Of a stretch of 64,000 nt of DNA, positions 25,163 to 37,200 are shown piece by piece. Each line of letters starts with the position of its first letter. The stretch's first letter is position 1. The stretch spans positions 22,153 to 86,152 of the forward strand of contig ARYC01002620.1 in the NCBI GenBank assembly GCA_000711775.1, written 5' to 3'. The stretch is from Oxytricha trifallax. Its lineage: Eukaryota; Ciliophora; Spirotrichea; Sporadotrichida; Oxytrichidae. A program made the translations under genes and the position numbers. The notes under the pieces were generated by a model. It saw only the letters and a program-made list of their open reading frames with translations. It ran no database searches and was not told where the DNA came from.

Positions 25163-25621
25163 ATGCAAATAAAACCTGAAAACCTAATTCTTAAATTTGA
25201 AAAAGTTCTACACCCTACTAAATACCAACTTTGGGAGGTATATAGATGTTTTCACTGTAAGAACATACCCCAAAACCCCTTATACACTGACTAAGATAAA
25301 GTGGTTTGTGGGGCTTGCTTAACTCAAAGTAAACTCACCACAACTAATACCCAAGAAATAAGCAATATATTAAATCCACTTCTTCAAACTAAAATCTTTG
25401 ACTTCAAGTGTCCTAATGATTGTATTGAGGATTAAAACACGCAGTTTTCAATTAAGAGTCTTTAGTTTCACATGTATTATGAATGTCAAAATTAAAAGAT
25501 TATGTGTAGTCGAGGTTGTGGACAAGAAATATTGAGAAAGGATAGAACTTAACATAAGCTAAATTGCCAAATGAATTATCATGCAATAATTTAAAACGAA
25601 AAATAGCCTCAAAATAAATGA
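25163..25621 (+). CDS. RING/TRAF-type zinc-finger protein, 152 aa
   Basis: Single intact frame from ATG to TGA. It has a RING-like knuckle pair YRCFHCKNIPQNPLYTD ... VVCGACL, then FDFKCPNDCIEDQN, and a TRAF-type zinc finger pattern with HMYYECQNQKIMCSRGCGQE followed by HKLNCQMNYH. These are Cys/His spacings seen in TRAF-like adaptor or E3 ligase proteins. The RING is short and probably degenerate. A related gene lies convergently at 26154-26575. Function in ubiquitin signalling is inferred from the fold only. Confidence 0.75.
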
Positions 25622-26153
25622 ACTTTATTATATAATTGCAAATTAATTTAATTAACCTAAGAATTTAAAATTAAACTGTGATTTTTTAACTAAATTTATT
25701 AAAATGTAATTATTTAGAAAATTAATTAATAACACTTATTTATCTTTAAATGATATCTGTAAAATATGCTTGATCCTCTTTTTTACTCAATTTTTAAAAT
25801 ATATTCTGTATATTATAATTTAGAATTATGAATTTAGTTATTTTTTATTTAAATTTTATTAAAGATAAAATACTATTGTTTTTCTAATGGCTAAAAGCAC
25901 TCTTTAATATTCTATTGAAATTCATTTTGCTATAATTTAGATTCTAAGAAAATGTAAATGTAAATATGTAATTAAACTTTAACTTAATAAAGCTATTTAT
26001 ATATCATTATTTAGTGAGAATGCTTTATTTGTTTAAAAATTAAAATTAAAAAAACATGCGACAAAAGAAACTTTTTTCTCATTTTTAAATTATAAATAAA
26101 AAACAAGTTAAAATATTAAATTCATTTTTAAGTTAATTAAAATTGATAGTTTT
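25622..26153. other. Shared 3' spacer of two convergent zinc-finger genes
   Basis: AT-rich, no coding block. It holds the 3' ends of both genes and could span the junction between two nanochromosome loci. Confidence 0.45.
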
Positions 26154-26575
26154 TCAATTTTTAATTTAAAAGTTTTTATCTTCTCTATCACATTCTTTCA
26201 CGTGTTTTGCAAGATCCTTAGGTGAAAATTTCTGATTACATCCCATCAAGCAAGTCCTCTTCAACTTCTTGCAATCCTCGTTTAAGTGCTCAATCAACTC
26301 ATTATAATTGTAAATTTCTAATTATTATCTTCACTGCCAAAAAGTTGTTAAGATTCACAGTTATAGGGGCATTTGAATGAAATCATCCTTGTTGTAATAA
26401 GGTCTGCAAGTTTTTGCAAATTCTTTTGTTATGGAATTCTCTCATATTTATCATTTCCATAAAAAGAAATGCAGCATTTTTTGCAAATTATTTTATATTG
26501 TTATTTGCGGGATAGTCCAAAAAGTGATACTTCTTATTCTTTAAGTTTTTACAAATAAATTTCAGGGGTAAACAT
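26154..26575 (-). CDS. RING/TRAF-type zinc-finger protein, paralogue, one frame break
   Basis: Minus-strand ATG at 26575 (MFTPEIYLQKLKEQE). A knuckle IICKKCCISFYGND, then ISFKCPYNCESQQLFG, then after a one-base frame change near 26325 LIEHLNEDCKKLKRTCLMGC and HVKECDRED, ending in TGA. The Cys/His layout matches the gene at 25163-25621. The frame change could be a very small IES or intron, a sequencing error, or real decay. Confidence 0.6.
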
Positions 26576-27139
26576 TTTGCATTCCAGGCATTACCAGAGT
26601 TGATGAGGTTTAGACGCAAAATCCTTAGAAACAATCTATTCTGGAGAAAAGCTATAAAATTATGGAGTGAAATAAGGTGAAGATGACATTACTATTAAAA
26701 TATTATATATATTATTAATAAATCATTTATGTATAATAATGTCAATGAAGAATTAAATATTTAAAATTATGAGCTTCTAATTTTATCATATAAATCAGAT
26801 TAGTTTCTCAATAAAATTATTTTTTCTAAAATAATCATATTGCATGACAAGAAAATGGGATATATATTTCTAAAATTTATTAGTAAAATTAAGTTAATCA
26901 TAATTGAAAAAATATTAAAAATAGATATTCAAATTCTTAATTAATATTATTGACCTAATAATTTCTAATAAAATATGAAGAGACAAAAATAAATAAGCTA
27001 TATTTGAGTCAATTTATTAACAATATTTCATCAATATATTATATCACAGTATATTATGTTATTTTACTTAGAGCTGTTAACTCCTTTATTTATATTTAAA
27101 TAATCGATTTTCATTATTATAGACATTTATAAAACCGTA
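26576..27139. other. AT-rich intergenic region
   Basis: No gene supported. Confidence 0.45.
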
Positions 27140-29364
27140 TCAGACCTTCATAGTGTTTGATCTAGAAATACCTTCTTAAAGCTTCCTCTCCATTTAATAG
27201 GGCTCACCCATAAGTTCCATAGTGGTACTATCAATTATTTGTCTCACAGCATTTTCAAGTCTGCTCTCAATTTCTGATTTATTTTCTTCTCTTTTTGTGC
27301 ACTCGTCAATCATTCCCATCACATAAATGTGTGCAAACTATAAAATTTTATGTTTAAAATTAGTTCAATTCACTCGATTTATGGAAATTACTTACCTCTA
27401 AGTTTTTCTTAGATTTTAATCGTTATTCCTATCTCTTTGTGGGATCCATAGAGGCATTAGTTTTCTTAGTGAATATATTTTGGATAGAAAGAATCTTATC
27501 AAACAACTAAAATTGCTACTTGGCAACTTTCTTGTCAAAGTCATTTACCATCACTCCATTGAATTCTTGAATATGCTAGAAACGATAGACGACAAAGCTT
27601 TTCAATGTTTTACTCTGTAAGATTTCGTTGTCTACAATTACCAAGTTTTACAAAGAATGAAGGCACTATAAAAGAATTAGATTTGAATATATTGAATTAC
27701 CTCAATTTTTGAAAGCAAGATAAATGAGTTGAGGTAGTTGTTTGAAAGAATTAATTTCTTGAGCTTAGTAAATTTCTTCAACTTCTCGAGGTTTGCATGA
27801 TAGACTATCAAATCAAATCTGACATATTGCATGTGCATCTCTTCCACTTAATCATAAAATTCAGATCTCTAAAGGACTTCTAAAGCATTTCCGAAAATAT
27901 AAAGTATTTTATTTGCTTCAATCTCAGCATGACCACTTTGAACCAAGCTCTCTATAAATTAGATTATTAATAAAGAAAATTCAATATTAATTTCACTTAC
28001 TATCCCCAAGATTTTACTTTGGTTTGTAGCCATTTTTCTTTGCATCAAGTCTCTCAATTTCCTTTTCCCACTCTCTTTGAATAATTTTGATAACGTTAGA
28101 TTCAATTTTAGGTTTAGTTAAAGATGATTAAAGATTATTATTCGAGGTTTTCTGTTAAGTAGTTGATTACTCTGAACCTCTAGTGGGACTACGCTTATCA
28201 GTATTTGAAATCATACTTTTGTCCCCAGTTTACTTGTTCAAGATAGGAGTAGCTGGGTCTTTCTTAACTTAAACCTCTTCAGTTAATTGAATAGTAAACT
28301 TTTACAAATTTAAGAATAGCAGCTAAGGGAACTTTTCTCTTATGTTTTATTAGAACTTCATCTATTTCTCAATTGGATTGTTTTCAAGAGTTAAGTCTGT
28401 TAACGATGGTAATTCTTTAATACCCTCAATTGTTGTAATGTTATTGTTCGACAAATATAGCTTTTGTAAACTATTTAAGCTATTTAAGTCTTTAATTTAA
28501 TTTATCTTATTCTTCCTCATGTTAAGCTCAACTAATGCCTTTAAACCGTTAAGATTATCAATTGTTTCAATTAAGTTGTTTGATAAATTAAGTACTCTTA
28601 AATTCACTAGCTTACTTAAGTTTTCAATTTTTGAGATTTTATTTTCATGTAAATCGAGCACATCTAAGTTCTTGAATGAATCAAGATTTTTAATGGATTC
28701 AATTTGATTCTTGCTTAGTATTAGGACTCTTAAATGTTCCACTGTTGAGAAGTTGGAAATTTCCTTGAGTTTGTTCATAGAAAGATCAAGGAAAGTAAGA
28801 TTAGGTAAGGAGACTAAATTTTCAATTTTAACGATCTCATTGTTTTGCAAATTTAAATACTTAATTTTCTCCTCTCCCTCTAAAGAGGAATGTGCTTCAA
28901 ATTTCTCTGATCTAAATTCATTTTCTCAACATTTTGCTCTCTTTCAGAAGGTCTGCGATAAATAATGATGATATTTGGAATTTGTGGGAGCTCAACATAG
29001 AGAGATAAAGTTTCTGATTCAATTAAAAATGTTAACTGAAAACCATATTAATTAATTGCATCTATTTTAACTTAATGTTAAGGATATTGCCATGTCTTAG
29101 CAAGTATCTATATCTCTCGTCTTTTTCTTCGTTAAGCAACCTCCTGATCATATTGGGATCTGGCTTAATTAGTTTCACACATTTCTGAAGTGCCTATGAT
29201 CCCTTAATTCCTTAGATCTACATCATTCCGTTGTGTGCTAAAGCATTATTTCCAGCTACGCTTCCAATTGAGGTATTTCTCTGAGATCTGAAAGGAGAGA
29301 ACTTTGTCGCTGTACTTGTCATTGCGAGATTTGTTGAGCCAGTACTTGCTGTATTTGCATTCAT
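27140..29364 (-). CDS. Leucine-rich-repeat protein, LRRC49-like
   Basis: Minus-strand start at 29364 (MNANTASTGSTNLAMT). After an N-terminal Ser/Thr-rich region comes an array of at least seven SDS22-type LRRs at about 28380-28850, e.g. LVSLPNLTFLDLSMNKLKEI and SKLVNLRVLNLSNNLIETI. There is a capping segment (LPSLTDLTLENNPIEK) and a linker rich in Ser/Thr/Gln. A second, degenerate LRR-like region at 27560-27990 (LKKLILSNNYLNSFILL, then LQNLVIVDNEIL) leads to a C-terminal block FAHIYVMGMIDECTKREENK. TGA is at 27140-27142. Two LRR regions with this C-terminus resemble LRRC49, a subunit of the tubulin polyglutamylase complex, which would suit a ciliate; that identification is tentative. At least three short AT-rich inserts interrupt it. 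Confidence 0.7.
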
Positions 29365-29439
29365 TTCATTTGAATAAATTATTTATAAAATTTACAAATG
29401 GATCTATCACAATGAATATGAATACTACATTATTCAATT

Positions 29440-29940
29440 TATAACAAGCAATTTCATTAGTACCGATCTTGCCTCCATGTAAAATTGATCGCCCTCCAAC
29501 TGGCAAAGCCTCTGAGCTTTCCTTCTTAGTCCTGTCTGCTTCTTGGCTGCAAAGCCAATTCACTAACAATTTTCTCCTTAACATAAGCAGAAGAGCCCTC
29601 AATTGCACAATTTCTCATCAGCTTTAACCCCTGTTATTAGAGGTGGAGTCACAAAATTTCTTAAACATTTTATTGTTGATGATTAACGAGTTATACTCAA
29701 AATTAAATATTTATCAATTCACTGTTTAATACTAAAATCAAACCATCAATTTTAGTCGTGACGTAGACATATCTGAAGTGAGTTGACGAGGCAAGTCGTG
29801 AACTAGAAAACTCTGAAAAACCACCTCGCCCCCTATTCCACATCTCCCTGTAATCAAGATGCATGCGAGATAAGAGCCTAGCGAACTAGGAGTATCCCCG
29901 CAGAGCTCGCAGAGATCTGCTACCTGTAAACACATTTTAT
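29440..29940 (-). pseudogene. Coding-like fragments upstream of the LRR gene
   Basis: Two blocks have G+C content well above the flanks. One at about 29700-29935 reads FTGSRSLRALRGYSQFARLL and RYVYVTTKIDGLI with TAG as Gln. The other at about 29455-29635 reads LKLMRNCAIEGSSAYVKEKI. Neither has a clear start, and no family is recognised. They may be MDSs of a gene whose other parts lie elsewhere. Confidence 0.35.
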
Positions 29941-30715
29941 TGTTAAAATTCTATTAAAATAATTCTAACTATCATCTATCACAAATCAACTACTACTATT
30001 TCTATTAATCACTCTTTTAAATTAATAAGTTACCAACAGCTAGTTATTATCAATATCTGATTTCCCAAATCTGCTTAAAAGAAATATTATCTTTCTAATA
30101 TACATATTTTTATGTATCATGAGTAAAATCAAATCCTTGTAAAGATGACATGGAATAATTAATTAAATTATATAATAAAGTCAATATGAGAGAGAATATT
30201 AAGGATTTTATTTTTAATTGTAGAAGAAGGTCTCTTAGACTTCCTACACTGATATTGCAGTATTTAAATATAAACATAAATATAATTTATGTTTAAATGT
30301 ATTTGATATTCAGTCTAAACAATATTTTATTTATCTATACATTTTGATATCTATCTTTTCTCTTAATAAACTTATTTATTTTCCAATTATTAATATAACA
30401 AAAACAAAACAAAGTTTAGTTGTTTCCTTATAATTTCTTTATTAATATTAGTAGCTTTTTTTTATCTTATGTTAATATTGAATGTTATTAATTTGAATAG
30501 AATAGCTAAGACTATCTAGTCTTAGTAAAGCAGTCTCTTTAAGACTTATAAGTGGTTATTAAATTAAGTATTTAGATTTATAGTGGTATAGCATTTTATT
30601 TATTAAGTAAGATCTTTAACTTATTCATAATAATAATTAAACTAAGAATATTCTCTTGAATTGAAGTTTTATCAAAATTTCCAGTGAATATTACATAAAA
30701 TTATATGTAAGTGAT
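29941..30715. other. AT-rich region
   Basis: No supported coding block or repeat. Confidence 0.45.
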
Positions 30716-32983
30716 TTATTCAGGTGAAATCCAATCATAATCTAACTCATTAAATGGCAACATCTTCTTCGAAAAATGGATGTTAAAGCGCTTCTTAAGC
30801 TGTTAATCGTTTGGTGGGGTTAAATTCCAAACATTATTAAATTAAATCTTGCAAATGCTTTCCCCTATTCCTCCAGTCTAAGCGTCTAAAAGGTATTGGA
30901 CCACTACCTACAATGAAAGAATAAATTTAGCAAATGTCACTTTTTATAAGATATTGGGAAACTAAGTTTTATATATAATAGGGCAGTTTTTATAAATTTT
31001 AGTTTTGATAATTTAATTAGATTGAAGGTTAAATATGAATACTAACCATATCTGTAATTTTAGTATTAAGTTGGTTTGTAGGCTGCGGCCAGTTCATATA
31101 AAACAAAATAATTTATCAAAAAAGAAAAATTTAGAATTCAATGCTAAAATTATGATCAATATCATTCAAATTTACTTTTTGCTCAAGCTTAATTTATATT
31201 TTGGCATTCGGATAACAAAAATCTAAGTCAATATGGGCAATTAAGTAACTTATATTCTATATTTTAAATTACCCTTTACTTTTATTTATATAAACTATAT
31301 TTTAAAGGGCTTTAGCACAACTCCCAAAGCCCATATATCAATTTCTGGTCCAATATAATTACCCTATAAAAATGTTCTTAAAATAAGGAAAATGATTTAT
31401 CCCAATTATAAAACGATCATTTCTATTTCAAATTAACTTACAGGAGAAATTTCTGGTGCTATATAACCCATAGTTCCACATTTTACTTCAACCAAAGATT
31501 TGCCTGTAGATTAATCAAGGATATGAGCAAGTCCAAAATCACATATTTTAATGCTATTGTACTCATCTTCTCTTTGCGAAGATTCCATCAATAAATTCTC
31601 CAATTAGTAATGTATTAATTATAATTATTGGGTGTTAAATTCTCTAAAAATCACAAATACTATATACTTTATAAATTTTTCCAATTTGATATCATGATGA
31701 ATCACTCCTTGATTGTGAATATAACTTAAACCCTCTAGGGTGTCTTAAGCGTAAGATTACAATTTCTGAGTATTATTGATAGGAGTATGGCACTTTAAAA
31801 CTCAAAAATTTAATTAAAAAGATTTTATTTAATAATGATGGATGGTAAATTATAAAAGTAATCTTATCATGTAATTCCCTCTTTCACTTAAACCTATAAA
31901 ATATTGATTTCATATTTTCTCTATGTAAACTAAAAATTCCATACTTTATGACGAATAAACTTAATTTATAAGATAATTTTACTTCTAATATTTTTTGGGG
32001 GAGGTAGTCGGCTTTATCGCAATATTCCATATAGAGAATATAGTCTTGCTTCGTCTCCGTATAGTCAAATAATTTAACAATGTTTTCATGATGAAGTTGA
32101 GAGTGTAGAGCGCACTCCCTTATTGCAAAGTCATGTCCCTTCTAATCACATAATTTATCTTTTACGATTACTTTCTTAATCACATCCTAAAAATTATGAA
32201 ATTAGTTTGGTTAGATATGAATGTGAATTTATATGATTGAGTCTATTCTAAATTATATCTGTTTTATGTAATCAAATGATTTAAATAAACACTTTTATGG
32301 AATAAAAATAAATAAAATATTATATTTCTAAATTTAAATTTTAATAATGCAGACGTCATCAGTTAAAGTTATAATTTGAAAAATGAGAAAAATTGCTTAA
32401 AACAACTTTAGGATAACATTTCCATTTTTTATTTTAGCTAATATGGATATAAATTGTATCGATTGGATTTGCCAAAACTTTTTCATTTAATTTATTCTAT
32501 TTTATTAAAGAAGAATATAGTAGCCTAAAATTATTAAATTAGCATACCTTGAATGAATTATTTTATTAAAATAAAATCAAATTGAGGCAAAATTTTTATA
32601 AAAAGCAAAACATAAAAACACCACTTTTTATTATAATATTTTTTTCTCAATTATTCATAACTTCAATTTATTGACTTAATAAATTATAGGCTTTTTAATT
32701 TTTTTAACCATTTTATTTTAATTTATAGAATGTTTTTATTTATTCTTTATATCCCACTATGAATATTTTATTAAACTTACTCTATCATTTTGGATGTCCT
32801 TAGTAAGCAAAATCTTTGTAGAGCTTATGAGTTCATTATAGATAAGTTTATGTTCTACATATCTGTCCATAATCCCAATCTCTCTGGGGTTGAATTGAAC
32901 TTACGATATTGGAAATAATCTCTATTTACATATTGAATCTTTCTAAATGAGATTTGATGAGATGTCTCCGGGGTATCCCCCAT
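30716..32983 (-). CDS. Serine/threonine protein kinase, interrupted gene
   Basis: Minus-strand ATG at about 32983 (MGDTPETSHQISFRKIQYVN). Kinase subdomains appear in order. The N-lobe has VIKKVIVKDKLCDQKG (the KK-containing strand) and HHENIVKLFDYTET (about 32080). The hinge is ILYMEYCDKADYL. The catalytic loop reads VIHHDIKLEKF, with HHD in place of HRD. The DFG segment is IKICDFGLAHIL, the activation segment GTMGYIAPEI, and the F helix IDIWALGVVL. The C-lobe ends RFNIHFSKKM ... DYDWISPE near 30716. The DFG and APE motifs are intact. HHD instead of HRD is seen in some active kinases. At least four AT-rich inserts split it. The 3' limit is approximate because no TGA follows closely. Confidence 0.75.
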
Positions 32984-34280
32984 ATTCCTTCTAATCAACT
33001 TATATCTGATACTTTTAGTCAATTTTTAAATAAAATATAGATCTTAAGATAAGAAATAAACATTACATTAAATCTCCAAAAAATCTCTTAAAAATACTTA
33101 AAAATGGTGTAATAAAGCGGATCTGTAATCCGAATATTTATTTTGTAAAATTTTTGATTAAAATTTTGCAATAAATAGCTTTAACGTAAATTTAATTTCA
33201 TATATAAGAATTATATTTATAAACTACAAGCCTAATCAGCATATTAATTCAAATAAAGGAATGCAAATACAATGAATTAATTTGGAGATAATTTTAATCA
33301 ATCAAAGAAGATTAAAGCATGATTTTATAACAAATAAGAAAGATAATATGTCTATAAATGAAATATCAGCATAAAATTTTTGATTTAAGAACTTAAATCA
33401 ATGACTAAGAAATTAACGGAACAAGATTTTAAACCAATCTATAATTCTAAGATTCGATTAAAAATATTATTCTGTATTTTTTACACCTTTTATAGAGGAT
33501 CTAAATTTTGATAAAAATTATAGCAATATTCTTTGATATTTTAAGTATAGATTAAAACTTAATATAATGCTACTTATTTCAAAATTAATTAGTAAATAAT
33601 TGAGAGTTATTGCTGGCTAGATAGATATAGATCAGAATTTTTTTTATAATTCAAAAGGACTATCAGTTTTATATTAATGATTAAATATTAGATCTTCAAT
33701 TTGAATGAAATGCAAGAGAAGTTTAATATAATGCTTCTTTATGTATATAATTAAAGATAATTTATTAGTCAACGAGTATGCTTGACCCATTTGTTTTTGA
33801 ATCTGCAAGTGTGAAAGTGTTCATACTATTGATATTCTAAGAGTTATTGTTCTCTTATATGTATATTTGATGTTCTGGCTAGGCGGCTGACCCAGAATTT
33901 CTAGTAGGTAACTATTCAAGTGGGTTATTCAAAGAATGCATTTTATTTTATCGAAAATTTCTTTAAAAGCAATTTATTAGTAATAATTGTTCACTGTCTC
34001 TCAAGAGCTGTGTGAGAAATGTAAGTTAATAATTATAAATTTAATTTATTGAATTCATCAATATTACTTATTCATCACAAATTTCCTAAACACATCTATC
34101 ATCATTAAAAGGTATATCCACAAATCTCATCTATGATAGATAGAATTAATTGAGATTCTTGAATATAATTTAATTTAATCTAGCAATTCTAGCAAGCGAT
34201 TAATTTATCGCAATCACAAGTAATCTTAATTCGTCATTAAATCAAGATTAATTTGTATTAATAGCTTATTAATTATTAAA
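32984..34280. other. Long AT-rich region
   Basis: No supported gene. A stretch of higher G+C at 33770-33930 contains open fragments (ILRVIVLLYVYLMFWLGG) that could be a membrane-protein MDS, but a TGA follows at once and no start or partner block was found. Confidence 0.4.
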
Positions 34281-37200
34281 ATGAAACCATAAATTACTTC
34301 AATCAAAGTTGATACTAATCAGAAGCAACTTGAAGACCTGAAGATGAATTAAAATACGAGGTCTTCAAATGGTTCTGTAGACAGATCTTCCAAAACAACG
34401 CCAGAAAAGCATTTAAAAACACAAAATTAAATATTTAGTTTTTTTTTACGTTGATTGACATATATTAGGCAAATATTTATTTGAGATTATTTTCTTTAAT
34501 TAAAAATGCTTATGGCTAGATTGAAGTGATTTTTCAAAAATATTTCGATAAACGTTATTTGTGATATTTATTGCAATTATAATATCCAAATTTAATTTGG
34601 TTCATGCTTTTATGCTTATTTATTCACCATTAGTAAAGAACATACTTGGATAGAAGACAGTTTTAGTGCCTGAAATCAGCAAAGTCAGAAAAAAGAAGAA
34701 AATCACTAATTATAGTTTTTATCTACCACATAATTTGATCAAAATTTCCCCCATTTTATGTTCTTAATAAAATCTTAGGTCTTAAAGACATCAGAAAAAC
34801 TCGTTATGGCTATAATGAATTCGTGGCAAGACCATCACTTCTAGATTAAATCTATCAGGATAGTTCAATCTCTCAATCCCCATTCAAGGGTGTCATGAGA
34901 TGTTCCCTCTTTATCGCATTTATCTATGTAGTCAATGCAATAGCAGTAAGTTATATTATAATTTTTTGAGTTCATAAATTTGATGTGTGCTTATTCTCTT
35001 ATTTTTTAATATCGTGTACTCTTTTTCTTACACATCTTTGATTATAGTACAGATTACAGATTAAGGCTGAGTTTATTTTAGATAAATGGTTCAACATGAT
35101 AGTGGATAATATCTCAATCGGTATCGCATTTTGGATATTGGTATATCTTTGGACAAATATGTAAAATACCTACCTTATTATTGTTAAAATACATTTGAAA
35201 TGGAAATTTTAGAGGAATGCAATAAAAGATTTGAAATTAATAATTATAACTGGCACTAATTTGTGAATCTTGTAATTGTAATTTGATTCAGTACACTTTT
35301 AATATTAAATCAAATTTAAATTATTAATTATGACCAAATCGTATAAATTGTACAATGTACAGTCCTTAGAAATATGTTTTTAAAATATTAAGGCGTACCT
35401 AATTTCTGTACAAATTGTACAATGTACAGTTTTGAGATATTAGTTTTTTTTAAAAGCATAATGTACAGAATGAAGTTTTATAGATTAGTAAATATGTAAT
35501 TGTTAATTAAAAATTAAAATATGAATGTTTAAATGAGTGGAGGATATTTCGTTAAAACACATCTTCTTCTCAGATTCTCAATAATAAGATTACTCAATAA
35601 ATGGAAAAAATGAATTAGCAATTAGGTGAGAGGGCCAATGAACGCCATTACTTTGTGCTTGAGATCGATTCAGACTAGGCAAAGGATACCCATACACGAG
35701 TAGTAGAAGAGATGTCCAAAGCTACAACAAGATTCAGCCATGCTCTGATCATTTAATCAACTGCCGAGAAGAAGATAAGACAATATCTCACAATTCACTT
35801 GAAGCAGGATGGTCTGGGCCTTACCAAGAACTACTTTAGCAAGTAGGAATACCTCGGACATTAGAAACTAACCAGCCTCCAGTTATCCTTCTCAGTTGTT
35901 GGCAAAGTATAAATCAGAAAGCTATTTGCTAATTACGATCAACTTACTCTTTAGTGTGGAGACGCTGAGCATTTTCGGGCATTTATTGATTTCTCAAAAT
36001 TACAGGCACGAAATCAGGAGACCAGATAATCAGCTGCAAGAACATCTTCAAAGTCATAAGGCAGGATCTCTAGTACATTTAAGGAGCTATACAGGACTCA
36101 GCAAATAAACTCAGTTGCAGGAATGTACGAAAAGTATTAAGACGATTCTGAAATGTGCGAAAAGATTGTTAGAAACCATAAGACCCTCGCCACTTATCAA
36201 ACCTTTGAACAGTAGATAATTTCAAAGCCAACTCCAAAATAAACAAAGTTCCAATCACTAGTTACCTTTCTCCAACGTGCAGATACGCAATCACCGCATT
36301 TACAAAGACTAGATCAAAACCTCCTGAAAGAAATGATGTACTACGACATCGTGGACAAGCTCTACCGAGTAATCTTCCGAAAATGCCAAGATAAAATAAA
36401 TGTGGTGTGGCTCTATGGACATCCAAACACTGGGAAGACAACGATTGCGAAGTACCTTAGAAAGATCTTTATCACCGAGGACTTTAGGATACTTAATCGC
36501 AACTTTTGCGTGGACCCTAGCAAATAAACATCAGAACCGTAGATCGTGATCATGGACGAAATCAAGAGGGACCTATTTCACGACACAGAGAAGATAGACG
36601 ACTTGAAGTGATTTTTCGAAGGTGAGGGGTATCCAGTAAATCTCAAGTACAAGAGCCCCATTGTGAGATTTGAGAAGTGCCAGGTGATAGCAATATCTAA
36701 CCAGCTCCCATTTGACAGAATGAATGAGCTTGACCAAAAGTCATTCGAGACAAGGATAATGAAGGCCGAGTTCACAGGCTCAATGCAGAGACAGGATGAG
36801 AAGTTCCCTTTCAATGAGGTCGAGCTGGCCATCTACTTTCAATAACGACTGATCGAGGACGGGGACGAAGACTTACTGGTGGACGAGCCAACCGTTGCAG
36901 AAAACACTTATGTGGAGGAAGAAAATGCCAAGCCAAAGAGATTATGATGATTGAATAAGTACCACCATTTTACACGCGTATGTAATTATTAATAATCGTA
37001 AATAATAATAACTTATCTCAATCTATAAAACTTCATTCTGTACATTATGCTTTTAAAAAAAACTAATATCTCAAAACTGTACATTGTACAATTTGTACAG
37101 AAATTAGGTACGCCTTAATATTTTAAAAACATATTTCTAAGGACTGTACATTGTACAATTTATACGATTTGGTCATAATTAATAATTTAAATTTGATTTA

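Noticed and set aside
28519-28965. Two plus-strand open frames of 62 and 84 codons.
   Set aside because: They lie antisense to the LRR array of the minus-strand gene and have the typical composition of a reverse-complement shadow of Leu/Asn/Lys codons.
35601-36200. A definite HUH endonuclease domain in the N-terminal half of the Rep-like protein.
   Set aside because: Only a Y-x-x-K pattern (YFSK) and a weak IHLKQ are visible, and their spacing is not that of canonical Rep motifs II and III; structure prediction is required.
36578-36832. Minus-strand 84-codon frame opposite the Rep helicase.
   Set aside because: Shadow of the plus-strand helicase, which has unmistakable motifs.
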